NCBI RefSeq assembly: GCF_001183605.1
Contig: NZ_LFXJ01000010.1
Span: 664,313-728,312, forward strand
Direction of reading: 5' to 3'
Origin: Lysinibacillus xylanilyticus
GTDB taxonomy: Bacteria; Bacillota; Bacilli; Bacillales_A; Planococcaceae
Length of the DNA stretch: 64,000 nucleotides
Shown: positions 17,836 to 25,691 of the stretch, one piece after another
Position numbering within the stretch: position 1 is the first letter of the stretch
Layout: every line of letters starts with the position of its first letter
The notes under the pieces: model-generated
The model's database searches: none
What the model was told of the DNA's origin: nothing
What the model saw: only the letters and a program-made list of their open reading frames with translations
Translations under genes and position numbers: made by a program

Positions 17836-19194
17836 ATGGCTTTTGAAGGATTAGCGGAACGACTCCAAGGAACGATCCAAAAGATTAAAGGTAAAGGTAA
17901 AGTATCGGAACAAGACGTTAAAGAAATGATGCGTGAAGTCCGATTCGCTTTAATCGAGGCGGATGTTAACTTAAAAGTAGTCAAAGAATTCGTTAAAAAG
18001 GTCAGTGAACGTGCTGTCGGTGTAGATGTTATGCAAAGCTTAACACCAGGTCAGCAAGTTATTAAAATCGTACAAGAAGAATTAACAGATTTAATGGGTG
18101 GCGAGCAAAGCCCAATTAAATTTAATACAAAGCCACCAACTGTTATTATGATGGTCGGCTTACAAGGTGCAGGTAAAACGACAACTACAGGTAAATTGGC
18201 AAATGTGTTACGTAAAAAATATAATCGTAAGCCATTACTTGTTGCTGCAGACGTTTATCGTCCAGCAGCTGTTCAGCAGTTACAAACATTAGGAAAGCAG
18301 TTATCCCTACCTGTTTTTGCGTTAGGAACTGATGTATCTCCAGTAGAAATTGCACGTCAGGCAATTGAATTGGCAAAAGAAGAACATCATGATGTCGTTA
18401 TTATCGATACAGCTGGTCGCTTGCATATCGATGAAGATTTAATGCAAGAATTAAAAGATATTCGTGCGTTAAAAGAGCCGGATGAAGTATTCCTAGTTGT
18501 AGATGCTATGACAGGTCAGGATGCTGTCAACGTGGCAGAAAGCTTTAATGAAGCGGTCGGTATTACAGGAGTTGTTTTAACAAAGCTCGATGGTGATACA
18601 CGTGGTGGTGCAGCGCTATCAATTCGTTCCGTTACACAGAAGCCTATTAAGTTTGTTGGTATGGGTGAGAAGCTGGATGCGCTGGAACCTTTCCATCCAG
18701 AGCGTATGGCGTCTCGTATATTAGGAATGGGTGATGTTTTATCACTTATTGAAAAGGCTCAGGCAAATGTTGACGAAGCAAAGGCTAAAGAACTAGAGGA
18801 AAAATTTAAAACCCAGACCTTTACGTTCGATGATTTCGTTGAACAATTGCAACAAGTAAAGAAAATGGGTCCACTTGACGAAATTTTGAAAATGTTACCA
18901 GGTGCAGGCAAAATCAAAGGCCTAGACAATGTTAAAGTTGATGATAAGCAAATGGGTCGCGTAGAAGCGATTATTTACTCGATGACACCTGCTGAAAAGA
19001 CGAATCCAGACATTATTAACGGTAGCCGTAAAAAGCGTATAGCGAAGGGTTCTGGGACATCAATTCAAGAGGTAAATCGCCTATTGAAGCAATTTGAAGA
19101 AATGAAAAAAATGATGAAACAAATGACAGGCATGGCGAGTGGCAAAGGAAAGAAAAAGATGAAACTACCAGGCTTCGATTCATTGTTTAAATAA
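17836..19194 (+). CDS. ffh: Signal recognition particle protein Ffh
   Basis: 452 residues. N domain (1-90), GTPase G domain with GLQGAGKTTTTGKLA near 107, DTAGR near 190 and TKLDGD near 245, and the methionine-rich M domain from about 300 (ending EEMKKMMKQMTGMASGKGKK), which binds 4.5S RNA and signal sequences. With FtsY it delivers nascent membrane proteins to the translocon. AGGAGG precedes ATG 17836. It is the second gene of ylxM-ffh. Confidence 0.97.
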   Translation: MAFEGLAERLQGTIQKIKGKGKVSEQDVKEMMREVRFALIEADVNLKVVKEFVKKVSERAVGVDVMQSLTPGQQVIKIVQEELTDLMGGEQSPIKFNTKPPTVIMMVGLQGAGKTTTTGKLANVLRKKYNRKPLLVAADVYRPAAVQQLQTLGKQLSLPVFALGTDVSPVEIARQAIELAKEEHHDVVIIDTAGRLHIDEDLMQELKDIRALKEPDEVFLVVDAMTGQDAVNVAESFNEAVGITGVVLTKLDGDTRGGAALSIRSVTQKPIKFVGMGEKLDALEPFHPERMASRILGMGDVLSLIEKAQANVDEAKAKELEEKFKTQTFTFDDFVEQLQQVKKMGPLDEILKMLPGAGKIKGLDNVKVDDKQMGRVEAIIYSMTPAEKTNPDIINGSRKKRIAKGSGTSIQEVNRLLKQFEEMKKMMKQMTGMASGKGKKKMKLPGFDSLFK

Positions 19195-19221
19195 TATTTT
19201 TTAGGTGTTAAGAAAAAACAC

Positions 19222-19250
19222 TTTACAAACAACCTAAACATTGATAATAT
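19222..19250 (+). promoter_or_regulatory. Candidate promoter of rpsP
   Basis: -35 TTTACA (19222-19227), 17-nt spacer, -10 TAATAT (19245-19250). TATACT at 19248-19253 is an overlapping alternative -10. Position suits rpsP, 39 nt downstream. Confidence 0.4.
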
Positions 19251-19288
19251 ACTATCTTGTGTGAAACTTATTCGGAGGTGCTATTAAA

Positions 19289-19561
19289 ATGGCAGTTAAA
19301 ATTCGCTTAAAACGTATGGGAGCTAAAAAATCTCCTTTCTATCGTATCGTAGTTGCAGACGCTCGTTCACCACGTGACGGTCGTTCAATCGAAACAGTTG
19401 GTACTTACAACCCACTAACTAAACCAGCTACTGTAAACATTGATGAAGAGAAAGCTCTTAAATGGTTAACTGACGGTGCAAAACCATCAGATACAGTACG
19501 TAACTTGTTCTCAGAACAAGGTATCATGGAAAAATTCCATAACCAAAAATTCAGTAAATAA
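19289..19561 (+). CDS. rpsP: 30S ribosomal protein S16
   Basis: 90 residues, with the invariant N-terminus [20 protein letters not shown] and the [12 protein letters not shown] and ETVGTYNP blocks. S16 is an early-binding 30S assembly protein. CGGAGGTG lies upstream of ATG 19289. It heads the conserved rpsP-khpA-rimM-trmD-rplS cluster, here split by repeats after khpA. Confidence 0.98.
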   Translation: MAVKIRLKRMGAKKSPFYRIVVADARSPRDGRSIETVGTYNPLTKPATVNIDEEKALKWLTDGAKPSDTVRNLFSEQGIMEKFHNQKFSK

Positions 19562-19576
19562 TCGGGGGCGACGTCT

Positions 19577-19810
19577 TTGAAGCAGCTGATTGAAGCAATC
19601 GTTTTACCGTTAGTCGATTATCCAGAAGAAGTTCGTATAGAGACGGATGAAAATGCAAATCGAATTGTTTATAAACTTTTTGTTCATCCAGAGGATCGAG
19701 GGAAAGTCATAGGCAAGCAAGGGCGAGTAGCGAAAGCGATTCGTACAATTGTTTATTCAGCGGCGGGTAGTCACCATCAAAAAAAGACCTACGTCGATAT
19801 ATTGGATTGA
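19577..19810 (+). CDS. khpA: KH-domain RNA-binding protein KhpA (YlqC; TTG start)
   Basis: 77 residues, a single KH domain with the GxxG loop in KVIGKQGRVAKAIR near residues 47-60. KhpA pairs with KhpB/Jag to bind many RNAs and affects cell elongation and division in Firmicutes. TTG 19577 is preceded by GGGGGCG and gives the expected start MKQLIEAIVLPLVDYP. It is 15 nt downstream of rpsP. Confidence 0.93.
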   Translation: MKQLIEAIVLPLVDYPEEVRIETDENANRIVYKLFVHPEDRGKVIGKQGRVAKAIRTIVYSAAGSHHQKKTYVDILD

Positions 19811-19927
19811 AAGAAAAGATTTTCACGCTCTTTTATATGCAACAAGCACTGGAGAGTCCTGACAGGTATGTTTACATACGCTTAGGAATTCAAAGTGGCC
19901 TTGAGGTAAAGCGTAAAATCTGGACTT

Positions 19928-19962
19928 AAAAGGAAGGAGCTTGCCGGTTCCTTCCTTTTTTT
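19928..19962 (+). terminator. Intrinsic terminator after khpA
   Basis: GGAAGGA pairs with TCCTTCC across a GCTTGCCGGT loop. Seven T follow. The 118 nt between khpA and this hairpin contain a small palindrome, GTATGTTTACATAC, but no gene. Confidence 0.85.
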
Positions 19963-20314
19963 ATCTTCATTCAGTGGATGTCCAAACACCCACTGAAATA
20001 GAGGAACTCAGTTAAAAACGCCACGTCCTGTGGCAATTTATCTGTGCGAAAGCGCAGCGGCAGCAACAACAACACACGACTGAGTGACCAACATCGTGTT
20101 GGCTAAAACCTACGGCGGATGTCACGGATTTTGAGAGGAATGAATAAAGGATGTTAGCCTAAAACCTTCGCATCCTGCGAAAAAGGCTAACTGACCTGCA
20201 TCGGTAAAAACGCCACGTCCTGTGGCATTAACGAAATGACCGACATCGTGTCGGCCCTCGTGCAGGCCTGGGCACAATTCAAAATCCGGACGCAATTACG
20301 CCAAGGCGAAATTG
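19963..20314 (+). repeat. Modular repeat, copy A3 (between khpA and rimM)
   Basis: Starts ATCTTCATTCAG at the khpA terminator T-tract. It has the first hairpin TTCAGTGG../..CCACTGAA, ACTCAGT/ACTGAGT around GCCACgtcctGTGGC and a GCGAAAGCGCAGCG module, CCAACAtcgTGTTGG, the closing stem CGGATTTTGA (20125-20134)/TCAAAATCCG (20279-20288), GTTAGCC/GGCTAAC enclosing TTCGCAtccTGCGAA, CCTGCA/TGCAGG enclosing GCCAC/GTGGC and CCGACAtcgTGTCGG, then the terminal palindrome (20293-20314). The fold is the same as copy A1, with compensated base changes. The following 20315-20488 is AT-rich without a recognisable gene. Confidence 0.85.
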
Positions 20315-20488
20315 ATTCATTTTCCTAGTTACATTGAGAGATAATTGAACATAATGACATTGAGGAAGACTGGTCAACGTCTAAGCTATAACACTGTCCA
20401 CCAAAAGTTAAACTGCTTTTGTAGGTGAAAGGTTCTTTTTGATCTAGCTAGCAAGTAGCTTGACGGGGATGAGTATGTTTTAGCGCTT

Positions 20489-20710
20489 TTATCTTCATTC
20501 AGCATAAGACTCCCGCCTCTTAAGGTGGTGAGATGAACGAGGATGTGATTCCTTTTCAGTGGATGTCAAACACCTGCTGATATAAAGGAACTCAGTCTAA
20601 GAACGCCACGTCCTATGGCAATTTATCTGCGCGAAAGTGAAGCGTCAGCGGCAAAATGTTTTATGTAGCGAAAGCAAAGCGACAGCTACAATTACGCCAA
20701 GGCGAAATTG
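20489..20710 (+). repeat. Modular repeat, copy A4 (directly before rimM)
   Basis: Starts TATCTTCATTCAG after GCGCTTTT. It holds the ACTCCCGCCTC..AAGGTGGTGAG hairpin module, a worn first hairpin, GCCACgtcctaTGGC, GCGCGAAAGTGAAGCGTCAG and TGTAGC..GCTACA modules, and the terminal palindrome at 20689-20710. The rimM Shine-Dalgarno GAGGTGAG starts 4 nt later. It is a shorter, more diverged relative of copy A3. Confidence 0.75.
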
Positions 20711-20728
20711 ATATGAGGTGAGATTTAA

Positions 20729-21244
20729 ATGGAATGGTTTAATGTAGGGCGTATTGTAAATACACACGGTATTCGTGGTGAGGTGCGTGTGTTATCAACA
20801 ACAGATTTTGAGGAAGAGCGTTTCGCAGTAGGAATAAAGCTTGCGGCGTTTAAAAAAGATGATAAAAAGCCAACATGGGTAACAATTGAATCAATGCGTC
20901 GTCATAAAAACTTTATTTTGTTAACCTTTGAGGGAATGAATAACATCAACTTGGTTGAGCCTTTCAAAGAAGGAATGCTCAAAATTACGAAAGATCAACT
21001 GACAGATGATTTATTAAAGGAAAATGAATATTTCTTCCATGAAATAATTGGCTGTACAATTGTATCTGAGGAAGGCGAAACAATCGGAGCAGTGACCGAC
21101 ATTCTTCAAACAGGTGCAAACGATGTGTGGGTAGTCAAAGGCACTAAAAAAGAGCATTACATTCCGTATATCGAGGATATCGTCAAGGAAATTGATGTTG
21201 ATGAGAAGAAAATAGTGATACATGTAATGGAAGGTCTACTATGA
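20729..21244 (+). CDS. rimM: Ribosome maturation factor RimM
   Basis: 171 residues. The N-terminal RimM barrel (about 1-90) starts [20 protein letters not shown], and the C-terminal PRC barrel (about 96-170) contains [11 protein letters not shown] and [13 protein letters not shown]. RimM assists 30S head maturation near S19. GAGGTGAG precedes ATG 20729. The gene overlaps trmD by 4 nt. Copies A3 and A4 separate it from rpsP-khpA, so it may be expressed by read-through or from an unrecognised promoter. Confidence 0.96.
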   Translation: MEWFNVGRIVNTHGIRGEVRVLSTTDFEEERFAVGIKLAAFKKDDKKPTWVTIESMRRHKNFILLTFEGMNNINLVEPFKEGMLKITKDQLTDDLLKENEYFFHEIIGCTIVSEEGETIGAVTDILQTGANDVWVVKGTKKEHYIPYIEDIVKEIDVDEKKIVIHVMEGLL

Positions 21245-21981
21245 TAAATATTCATGTGTTAAGTTTATTTCCTGATATGTTTACAGGCGTCTTTGGTGCA
21301 TCCATATTAAATAAAGCACAGGAAAAAGGTGCAGTAAATCTGGAAGTAACTGATCTCCGTGGATTTTCGGGTAACAAGCATAATCAAGTAGACGATTATC
21401 CGTATGGTGGTGGTGCGGGAATGGTGTTGAAACCGGAACCGATGTTTAGCGCTGTCGAGGCCATTACTGAAGGAAAAAATCCTCGTATCATTTTGATGTG
21501 TCCACAAGGTGAGCGCTTTACTCAAAAAAAGGCAGAAGAGCTAGCGCAAGAAAAAGAGCTAGTATTTTTATGTGGTCATTATGAAGGTTATGATGAACGC
21601 ATTCGTCAGCATCTTGTCACAGACGAGATTTCAATTGGAGATTTCGTGTTAACTGGTGGAGAGTTAGGGGCTATGACGGTTATAGATAGCGTTGTACGAC
21701 TTCTGCCGGGGGTTTTAGGACAAGAGGATTCCCACATACAAGATTCGTTCTCAACGGGTCTTCTAGAGCACCCACATTATACACGCCCTGCTGAATTTCG
21801 CGGAATGAAAGTACCGGATGTTTTACTATCGGGCAATCACGCAAAGATTGAGCAATGGCGTATGGAGGAATCTTTGAAAAGAACATTTGAGCGTCGTCCT
21901 GATTTACTCGAGAATTATCCATTAACAGACAAGCAAAAATTGTATTTAGAAAAACTTAAAAACAACAATAAAGATGCTTGA
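21241..21981 (+). CDS. trmD: tRNA (guanine-N1)-methyltransferase TrmD
   Basis: 246 residues. SPOUT-class trefoil-knot methyltransferase with LSLFPDMF at the N-terminus, [29 protein letters not shown] and [15 protein letters not shown] (the knot that binds S-adenosylmethionine). It makes m1G37 in tRNAs and so prevents frameshifting. ATG 21241 overlaps the rimM stop. Confidence 0.97.
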   Translation: MINIHVLSLFPDMFTGVFGASILNKAQEKGAVNLEVTDLRGFSGNKHNQVDDYPYGGGAGMVLKPEPMFSAVEAITEGKNPRIILMCPQGERFTQKKAEELAQEKELVFLCGHYEGYDERIRQHLVTDEISIGDFVLTGGELGAMTVIDSVVRLLPGVLGQEDSHIQDSFSTGLLEHPHYTRPAEFRGMKVPDVLLSGNHAKIEQWRMEESLKRTFERRPDLLENYPLTDKQKLYLEKLKNNNKDA

Positions 21982-22001
21982 TTGCTATCTATATTTATGA
22001 T

Positions 22002-22090
22002 AACATCTATTATGTACTTCTATGTGGAGTACTGAATTACGGTGTTCCGCTGTGGCATAGATTGCGTGCAAGAGCATCTGTCTAAGGAGA
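22002..22090 (+). promoter_or_regulatory. Probable L19 ribosomal protein leader
   Basis: The 116-nt gap between trmD and rplS contains GTACTtctatgtggAGTAC followed by GGTGTTCCGCTGTGGCATAG and GCATCTGTCTAAGGAG. Firmicutes carry a conserved L19 leader upstream of rplS. Position, size and hairpin content fit, but I cannot score it against the Rfam model. Confidence 0.45.
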
Positions 22091-22097
22091 GAAAACA

Positions 22098-22442
22098 ATG
22101 TCAAACATTATTACAGAGATTACAAAAGCTCAGCTTCGTACTGATCTACCAACTTTCCGTCCTGGTGATACTGTTAAGGTACACGTGAAAGTAGTAGAGG
22201 GTACTCGTGAACGTGTACAAGTATACGAAGGTGTGGTAATTAAACGTCGTGGTGGCGGTATTAGCGAAACTTTCACAGTTCGTAAAATTTCTTACGGTGT
22301 AGGTGTTGAACGTACATTCCCTGTACACACACCAAAAATCGCTAACTTAGAAGTTGTACGTCGTGGTAAAGTACGTCGTGCTAAACTTTACTACCTACGT
22401 AACCTACGTGGTAAAGCTGCTCGTATTAAAGAAATTCGATAA
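22098..22442 (+). CDS. rplS: 50S ribosomal protein L19
   Basis: 114 residues. [20 protein letters not shown], then the conserved [20 protein letters not shown] and [15 protein letters not shown] blocks and a basic C-terminus with [16 protein letters not shown]19 sits at the 30S/50S interface. AAGGAGAG precedes ATG 22098. A strong terminator follows. It is probably autoregulated through its leader. Confidence 0.98.
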   Translation: MSNIITEITKAQLRTDLPTFRPGDTVKVHVKVVEGTRERVQVYEGVVIKRRGGGISETFTVRKISYGVGVERTFPVHTPKIANLEVVRRGKVRRAKLYYLRNLRGKAARIKEIR

Positions 22443-22458
22443 TTATGACTTAAAAGTG

Positions 22459-22490
22459 AGGGGCTTGTACAACAAGCCCCTTTTCTTTTT
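22459..22490 (+). terminator. Intrinsic terminator after rplS
   Basis: AGGGGCTTGT pairs perfectly with ACAAGCCCCT across three bases, then TTTTCTTTTT. Confidence 0.92.
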
Positions 22491-22492
22491 GC

Positions 22493-22522
22493 TTGTCATC
22501 TTAAATAGCTATCAACTAAAAT
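22493..22522 (+). promoter_or_regulatory. Candidate sigma-A promoter of lepB
   Basis: -35 TTGTCA (22493-22498), 18-nt spacer, -10 TAAAAT (22517-22522), each 5/6, just after the rplS terminator and 26 nt before lepB. Confidence 0.55.
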
Positions 22523-22548
22523 GAGGATAGACAAGGGGGCAAATCTCG

Positions 22549-23112
22549 ATGGAAAAACAGATAAAGGAAAAGAATGAACTATGGGAATGGACAAAGGCAC
22601 TTCTGATTGCATTTGCGATTGCAGCGATTATTCGTTATTTTTTATTTACACCCATTGCAGTAGATGGCCAATCCATGATTCCAACCCTTGAAGATGGCGA
22701 CCGTATGATTGTGAATAAAATTGGTTACAAAATAGGTGAACCAAAACGCTTTGATATTGTTGTATTCCATGCTCCTGAAAAGAAAAACTATATTAAACGT
22801 GTTATTGGGCTTCCAGGAGACACATTGGAATATAAAGATGATCAATTATACATTAACGGTGAACCTATAGATGAGCCTTATTTAGATGCCTACAAATCAA
22901 AAATTACAGAAGGTACATTAACAGAGGATTTTACATTAAAAGACATTGACGTAAATCTAGATGTAATTCCAGAAGGCTATGTTTTCGTTATGGGAGATAA
23001 TCGTCGTTACAGTAAGGACAGTCGTATTATTGGAGTCGTCGATCAGAAAGAGATTATTGGTAATACAAGTCTGATTTTCTGGCCGTTTAGTGATATTAAA
23101 ATTGTAAAGTAA
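22549..23112 (+). CDS. lepB: Signal peptidase I
   Basis: 187 residues with one N-terminal membrane segment (about 14-34) and an extracytoplasmic catalytic domain. The Ser-Lys dyad is Ser42 in VDGQSMIPTL and Lys83 in YIKRVIGLPGD. The C-terminal box GDNRRYSKDSR is also present. It removes signal peptides from exported preproteins. It is one of several type I peptidases usually found in Bacillales (SipS/T/U/V-like), most like SipT by location between rplS and rbgA. Confidence 0.94.
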   Translation: MEKQIKEKNELWEWTKALLIAFAIAAIIRYFLFTPIAVDGQSMIPTLEDGDRMIVNKIGYKIGEPKRFDIVVFHAPEKKNYIKRVIGLPGDTLEYKDDQLYINGEPIDEPYLDAYKSKITEGTLTEDFTLKDIDVNLDVIPEGYVFVMGDNRRYSKDSRIIGVVDQKEIIGNTSLIFWPFSDIKIVK

Positions 23113-23118
23113 TTCTTG

Positions 23119-23150
23119 AAAGGGAGGGCTAAACACTCCCTTTTTCTTTT
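23119..23150 (+). terminator. Intrinsic terminator after lepB
   Basis: AAAGGGAG pairs with CTCCCTTT across GGCTAAACA, then a T-rich run. Confidence 0.78.
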
Positions 23151-23168
23151 AGTTTAGGAGGTATAGAT

Positions 23169-24041
23169 ATGACTATACAATGGTTTCCAGGGCATATGGC
23201 AAAGGCCCGCAGAGAAGTAACAGAAAAATTAAAGCTAGTTGATATTATATTTGAATTAATAGATGCACGTTTACCGCTATCTTCTCGAAATCCGATGATA
23301 GACGAAGTAATTAATCAAAAACCGCGTCTCCTTATCTTAAATAAGTCAGATATGGCAGATGAGCAGGAAACACGTAAATGGGTTGAATACTTTGCACGGA
23401 GGGGTCATAAGGCAGTAGCGATCAATTCTCTGGAAGGCAAAGGATTACAGCAGGTTACAAAGGCTGCTCAAGAAATATTAAAAGAAAAATTTGACCGTAT
23501 GAAGTCCCGTGGGATGAAGCCAAGGGCCATTCGAGCAATGATCGTTGGGATTCCTAACGTAGGGAAATCGACGCTAATTAATCGCCTAGCAAAGAAAAAT
23601 ATAGCGAAAACAGGGAATACTCCAGGGGTCACTAAGGCACAGCAATGGATAAAGGTAGGCAAGGAGCTTGAATTACTCGATACACCAGGTATTTTATGGC
23701 CGAAATTTGAAGATCAAGAAGTAGGTTATAAATTAGCCTTAACAGGTGCTATAAAGGATACTATAACGAATATGGAGGATTTAGCTGTATATGGTCTACG
23801 CTTTTTATCCGTTCATTACCCGACACGAATGGAAGAACGCTATGGCTTCCAGTTTATCCATGAAGATTTAGTGGATACCTTCGACCATATCGGTAAACTT
23901 CGTCGTGTTTTCGGTCCTGGAGGAGAAATCGATTATGATCAAGTAGCTCAACTGATCGTTCGAGATATTCGTGGGTTACTATTAGGCAAACTAACATTTG
24001 ACTTTGTTGACGAACAACTTGAAAAAGAAACAGAACAGTAA
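23169..24041 (+). CDS. rbgA: Ribosome biogenesis GTPase RbgA (YlqF)
   Basis: 290 residues. A circularly permuted GTPase: G4 NKSDM near 59 comes before G1 GIPNVGKST near 127 and G3 DTPGILWP near 172. The N-terminus [16 protein letters not shown] and an RNA-binding C-terminal helix domain are typical. It is needed for late 50S assembly (L16 incorporation) in B. subtilis. AGGAGGTA precedes ATG 23169. Confidence 0.96.
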   Translation: MTIQWFPGHMAKARREVTEKLKLVDIIFELIDARLPLSSRNPMIDEVINQKPRLLILNKSDMADEQETRKWVEYFARRGHKAVAINSLEGKGLQQVTKAAQEILKEKFDRMKSRGMKPRAIRAMIVGIPNVGKSTLINRLAKKNIAKTGNTPGVTKAQQWIKVGKELELLDTPGILWPKFEDQEVGYKLALTGAIKDTITNMEDLAVYGLRFLSVHYPTRMEERYGFQFIHEDLVDTFDHIGKLRRVFGPGGEIDYDQVAQLIVRDIRGLLLGKLTFDFVDEQLEKETEQ

Positions 24042-24042
24042 T

Positions 24043-24092
24043 AAAACTGTCATACTCACGCTTTGTATCGTGAGTGTGACAGTTTTTCTTTT
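24043..24092 (+). terminator. Intrinsic terminator after rbgA
   Basis: AAAACTGTCA(t/c)ACTCACG pairs with CGTGAGTGTGACAGTTTT across CTTTGTAT, a long stem followed by TTTTTCTTTT. Confidence 0.92.
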
Positions 24093-24175
24093 AGGAATAC
24101 TTCATCTTGCCGATAAATGATATAGAGCGAGAAAAAAAGAAATAAATATTTTTGAATCAATTCGGAGCTTTTCGT

Positions 24176-24241
24176 TATAACGTGGGGATTGATTTCCGTT
24201 TCGGCTGGACGCTTTCGTCGCCCAGCCTCCACTACAATCAA
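24176..24241 (-). repeat. Short palindromic repeat in inverted orientation
   Basis: Read on the minus strand it is GGCTGGGCGACGAAAGCG, then CCAGCCGAAACGGAAATCAA and CCCCACGTTATAACG, with hairpin GGCTGG/CCAGCC. This is the same family as 35013-35093 and the ends of 25365-25674. It lies in the 470-nt rbgA-rnhB gap. The rest of that gap (24093-24175, 24242-24511) has no recognisable gene or promoter. Confidence 0.7.
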
Positions 24242-24511
24242 TTAAAATACATGAAATACCATTAAATATCATCCCGGAATATTAGTGATGATTCCAAACC
24301 TGTTCTTTATAAAAAAGTATTGTTAGTATAAAAGTATGGGCGAGAAGACTCAGACTGCACACGTGCGGAATGAAGAGTGATTGTGTATTCAAGTACATAT
24401 TACAAAAAAGGATATATATTGTGAAAAACGCCAAAACGTTAGGGTGAATGATTAGCCCTCTAAAAAGTAAGATTAGCGAATAACTGTTAAGAACCAAAAG
24501 GGAGTAAATAT

Positions 24512-25270
24512 ATGAAAACGATTAAAGAAATTACTACAGCATTAAAAGAAGCGGAGGAATGGCAGGACTGGATGACAGGGATAGCAACCGATGAACGTGC
24601 AGGTGTGCAAAAGGCTTGGCAAGGCTGGAAAAAGCGCCAAGAGAAGAAGCAACAGTTACTGCAGGAACATCAAGCGAAAGTTGATTTCGATCAAAGTTAC
24701 GGAGGAGAAAATACTTTAATTGCTGGGGTAGATGAAGCAGGGCGTGGACCGTTAGCAGGACCGGTAGTAACAGCTGCTGTTATTTTACCAGCAAACTGTG
24801 AGGCTCTAGTCGGATTAAATGATTCAAAGCAATTATCAAAAGATAAACGCAATGCTTATGCCGCTTTAGTAAAAGAGCATGCATTATATTATTTTATCCA
24901 TTTCCAATCAGCACAACAAATTGATGAATTAAATATTTACGAAGCGACGAAGCAATCGATGAAGATAAGTGTAGAATCGTTATCTATTAAACCTAATTAT
25001 GTGTTAGTTGATGCTATGACGCTGCCAATCTCTATTCCACAGGATTCAATAATTAAAGGGGATGCGAAAAGCTTAGCTATTGCAGCCGCATCCATATTGG
25101 CAAAAACGGCTCGAGATGATTATATGGATCAATTGAACGAGGAATTCCCTATGTATGGTTTTGCCCAGCATGCAGGATATGGTACAAAACAGCATTTAAA
25201 AGCACTTGAAGAGTTCGGTCCAACCATCCATCATCGTAAGTCGTTTGAGCCGATAAAATCAATGCTTTAA
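24512..25270 (+). CDS. rnhB: Ribonuclease HII
   Basis: 252 residues. An N-terminal extension of about 70 residues typical of Bacillales RNase HII precedes the catalytic domain GVDEAGRGPLAGPVV (first Asp and Glu of the active site) and LNDSKQLSKDKR, with a further Asp in YVLVDAMTL and the C-terminal HAGYGTKQHLKAL. It cleaves RNA in RNA/DNA hybrids and at embedded ribonucleotides. AAAGGGAG precedes ATG 24512. Confidence 0.96.
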   Translation: MKTIKEITTALKEAEEWQDWMTGIATDERAGVQKAWQGWKKRQEKKQQLLQEHQAKVDFDQSYGGENTLIAGVDEAGRGPLAGPVVTAAVILPANCEALVGLNDSKQLSKDKRNAYAALVKEHALYYFIHFQSAQQIDELNIYEATKQSMKISVESLSIKPNYVLVDAMTLPISIPQDSIIKGDAKSLAIAAASILAKTARDDYMDQLNEEFPMYGFAQHAGYGTKQHLKALEEFGPTIHHRKSFEPIKSML

Positions 25271-25364
25271 GGCATTTTGAAAACATAATAGCATACAAAA
25301 AATAAAAGGCACATCACCAAAAGTTAGGAAGGATATTTGCTATAACGTATATTATGTGGATAAG

Positions 25365-25674
25365 TTGATTGGAGCGGAGACTGGGCGACTCCTTGGGGAT
25401 CAGCAATAGAGGAACGAAGGCTAAAACCATCACGTCCTGTGATAACGCCTTCGTTACCAACATCCTGCTGTTGCTGTAGCTTCGCTGCACTACGCTTTCG
25501 CGCAAAAACCACCTGTTGCCCCAAGCGGCTCATCGGACGCCCCCAGGAAGCTTTGCTCTGTAGCGAAAGCAAAGCGACAGCAACTACAAAGCGCGCAGTC
25601 GGAGCGGAAATCAAACCTACGCTATGGTGATGAGCCAAATAAAAATAGAAGCCAATTACGCCAAGGAGTAATTG
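25365..25674 (+). repeat. Mosaic repeat, copy B1 (between rnhB and ylqG)
   Basis: The outer part is an enlarged form of the short repeat: GGAGCGGAGACTGGGCGACT at the left and GGAGCGGAAATCAA..TATGGTGATGAGCC at the right. Inside are modules shared with family A: GAACGAAGGC..GCCTTCGTtACC around ATCACgtcctGTGAT, CTGTAGCGAAAGCAAAGCGA, and an inverted copy (GCACTACGCTTTCGCGCAAA). The element ends with CAATTACGCC..GGAGTAATTG (25653-25674), directly before the ylqG Shine-Dalgarno site. Short ORFs on both strands inside it are by-products of the repeat. Confidence 0.8.
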
Positions 25675-25691
25675 ATGAAAGGAGTATGTAT

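Noticed and set aside
24282..24497. 71-codon hydrophobic minus-strand ORF before rnhB
   Set aside because: No ribosome site; hydrophobicity is what AT-rich reverse strands often give; no family recognised.
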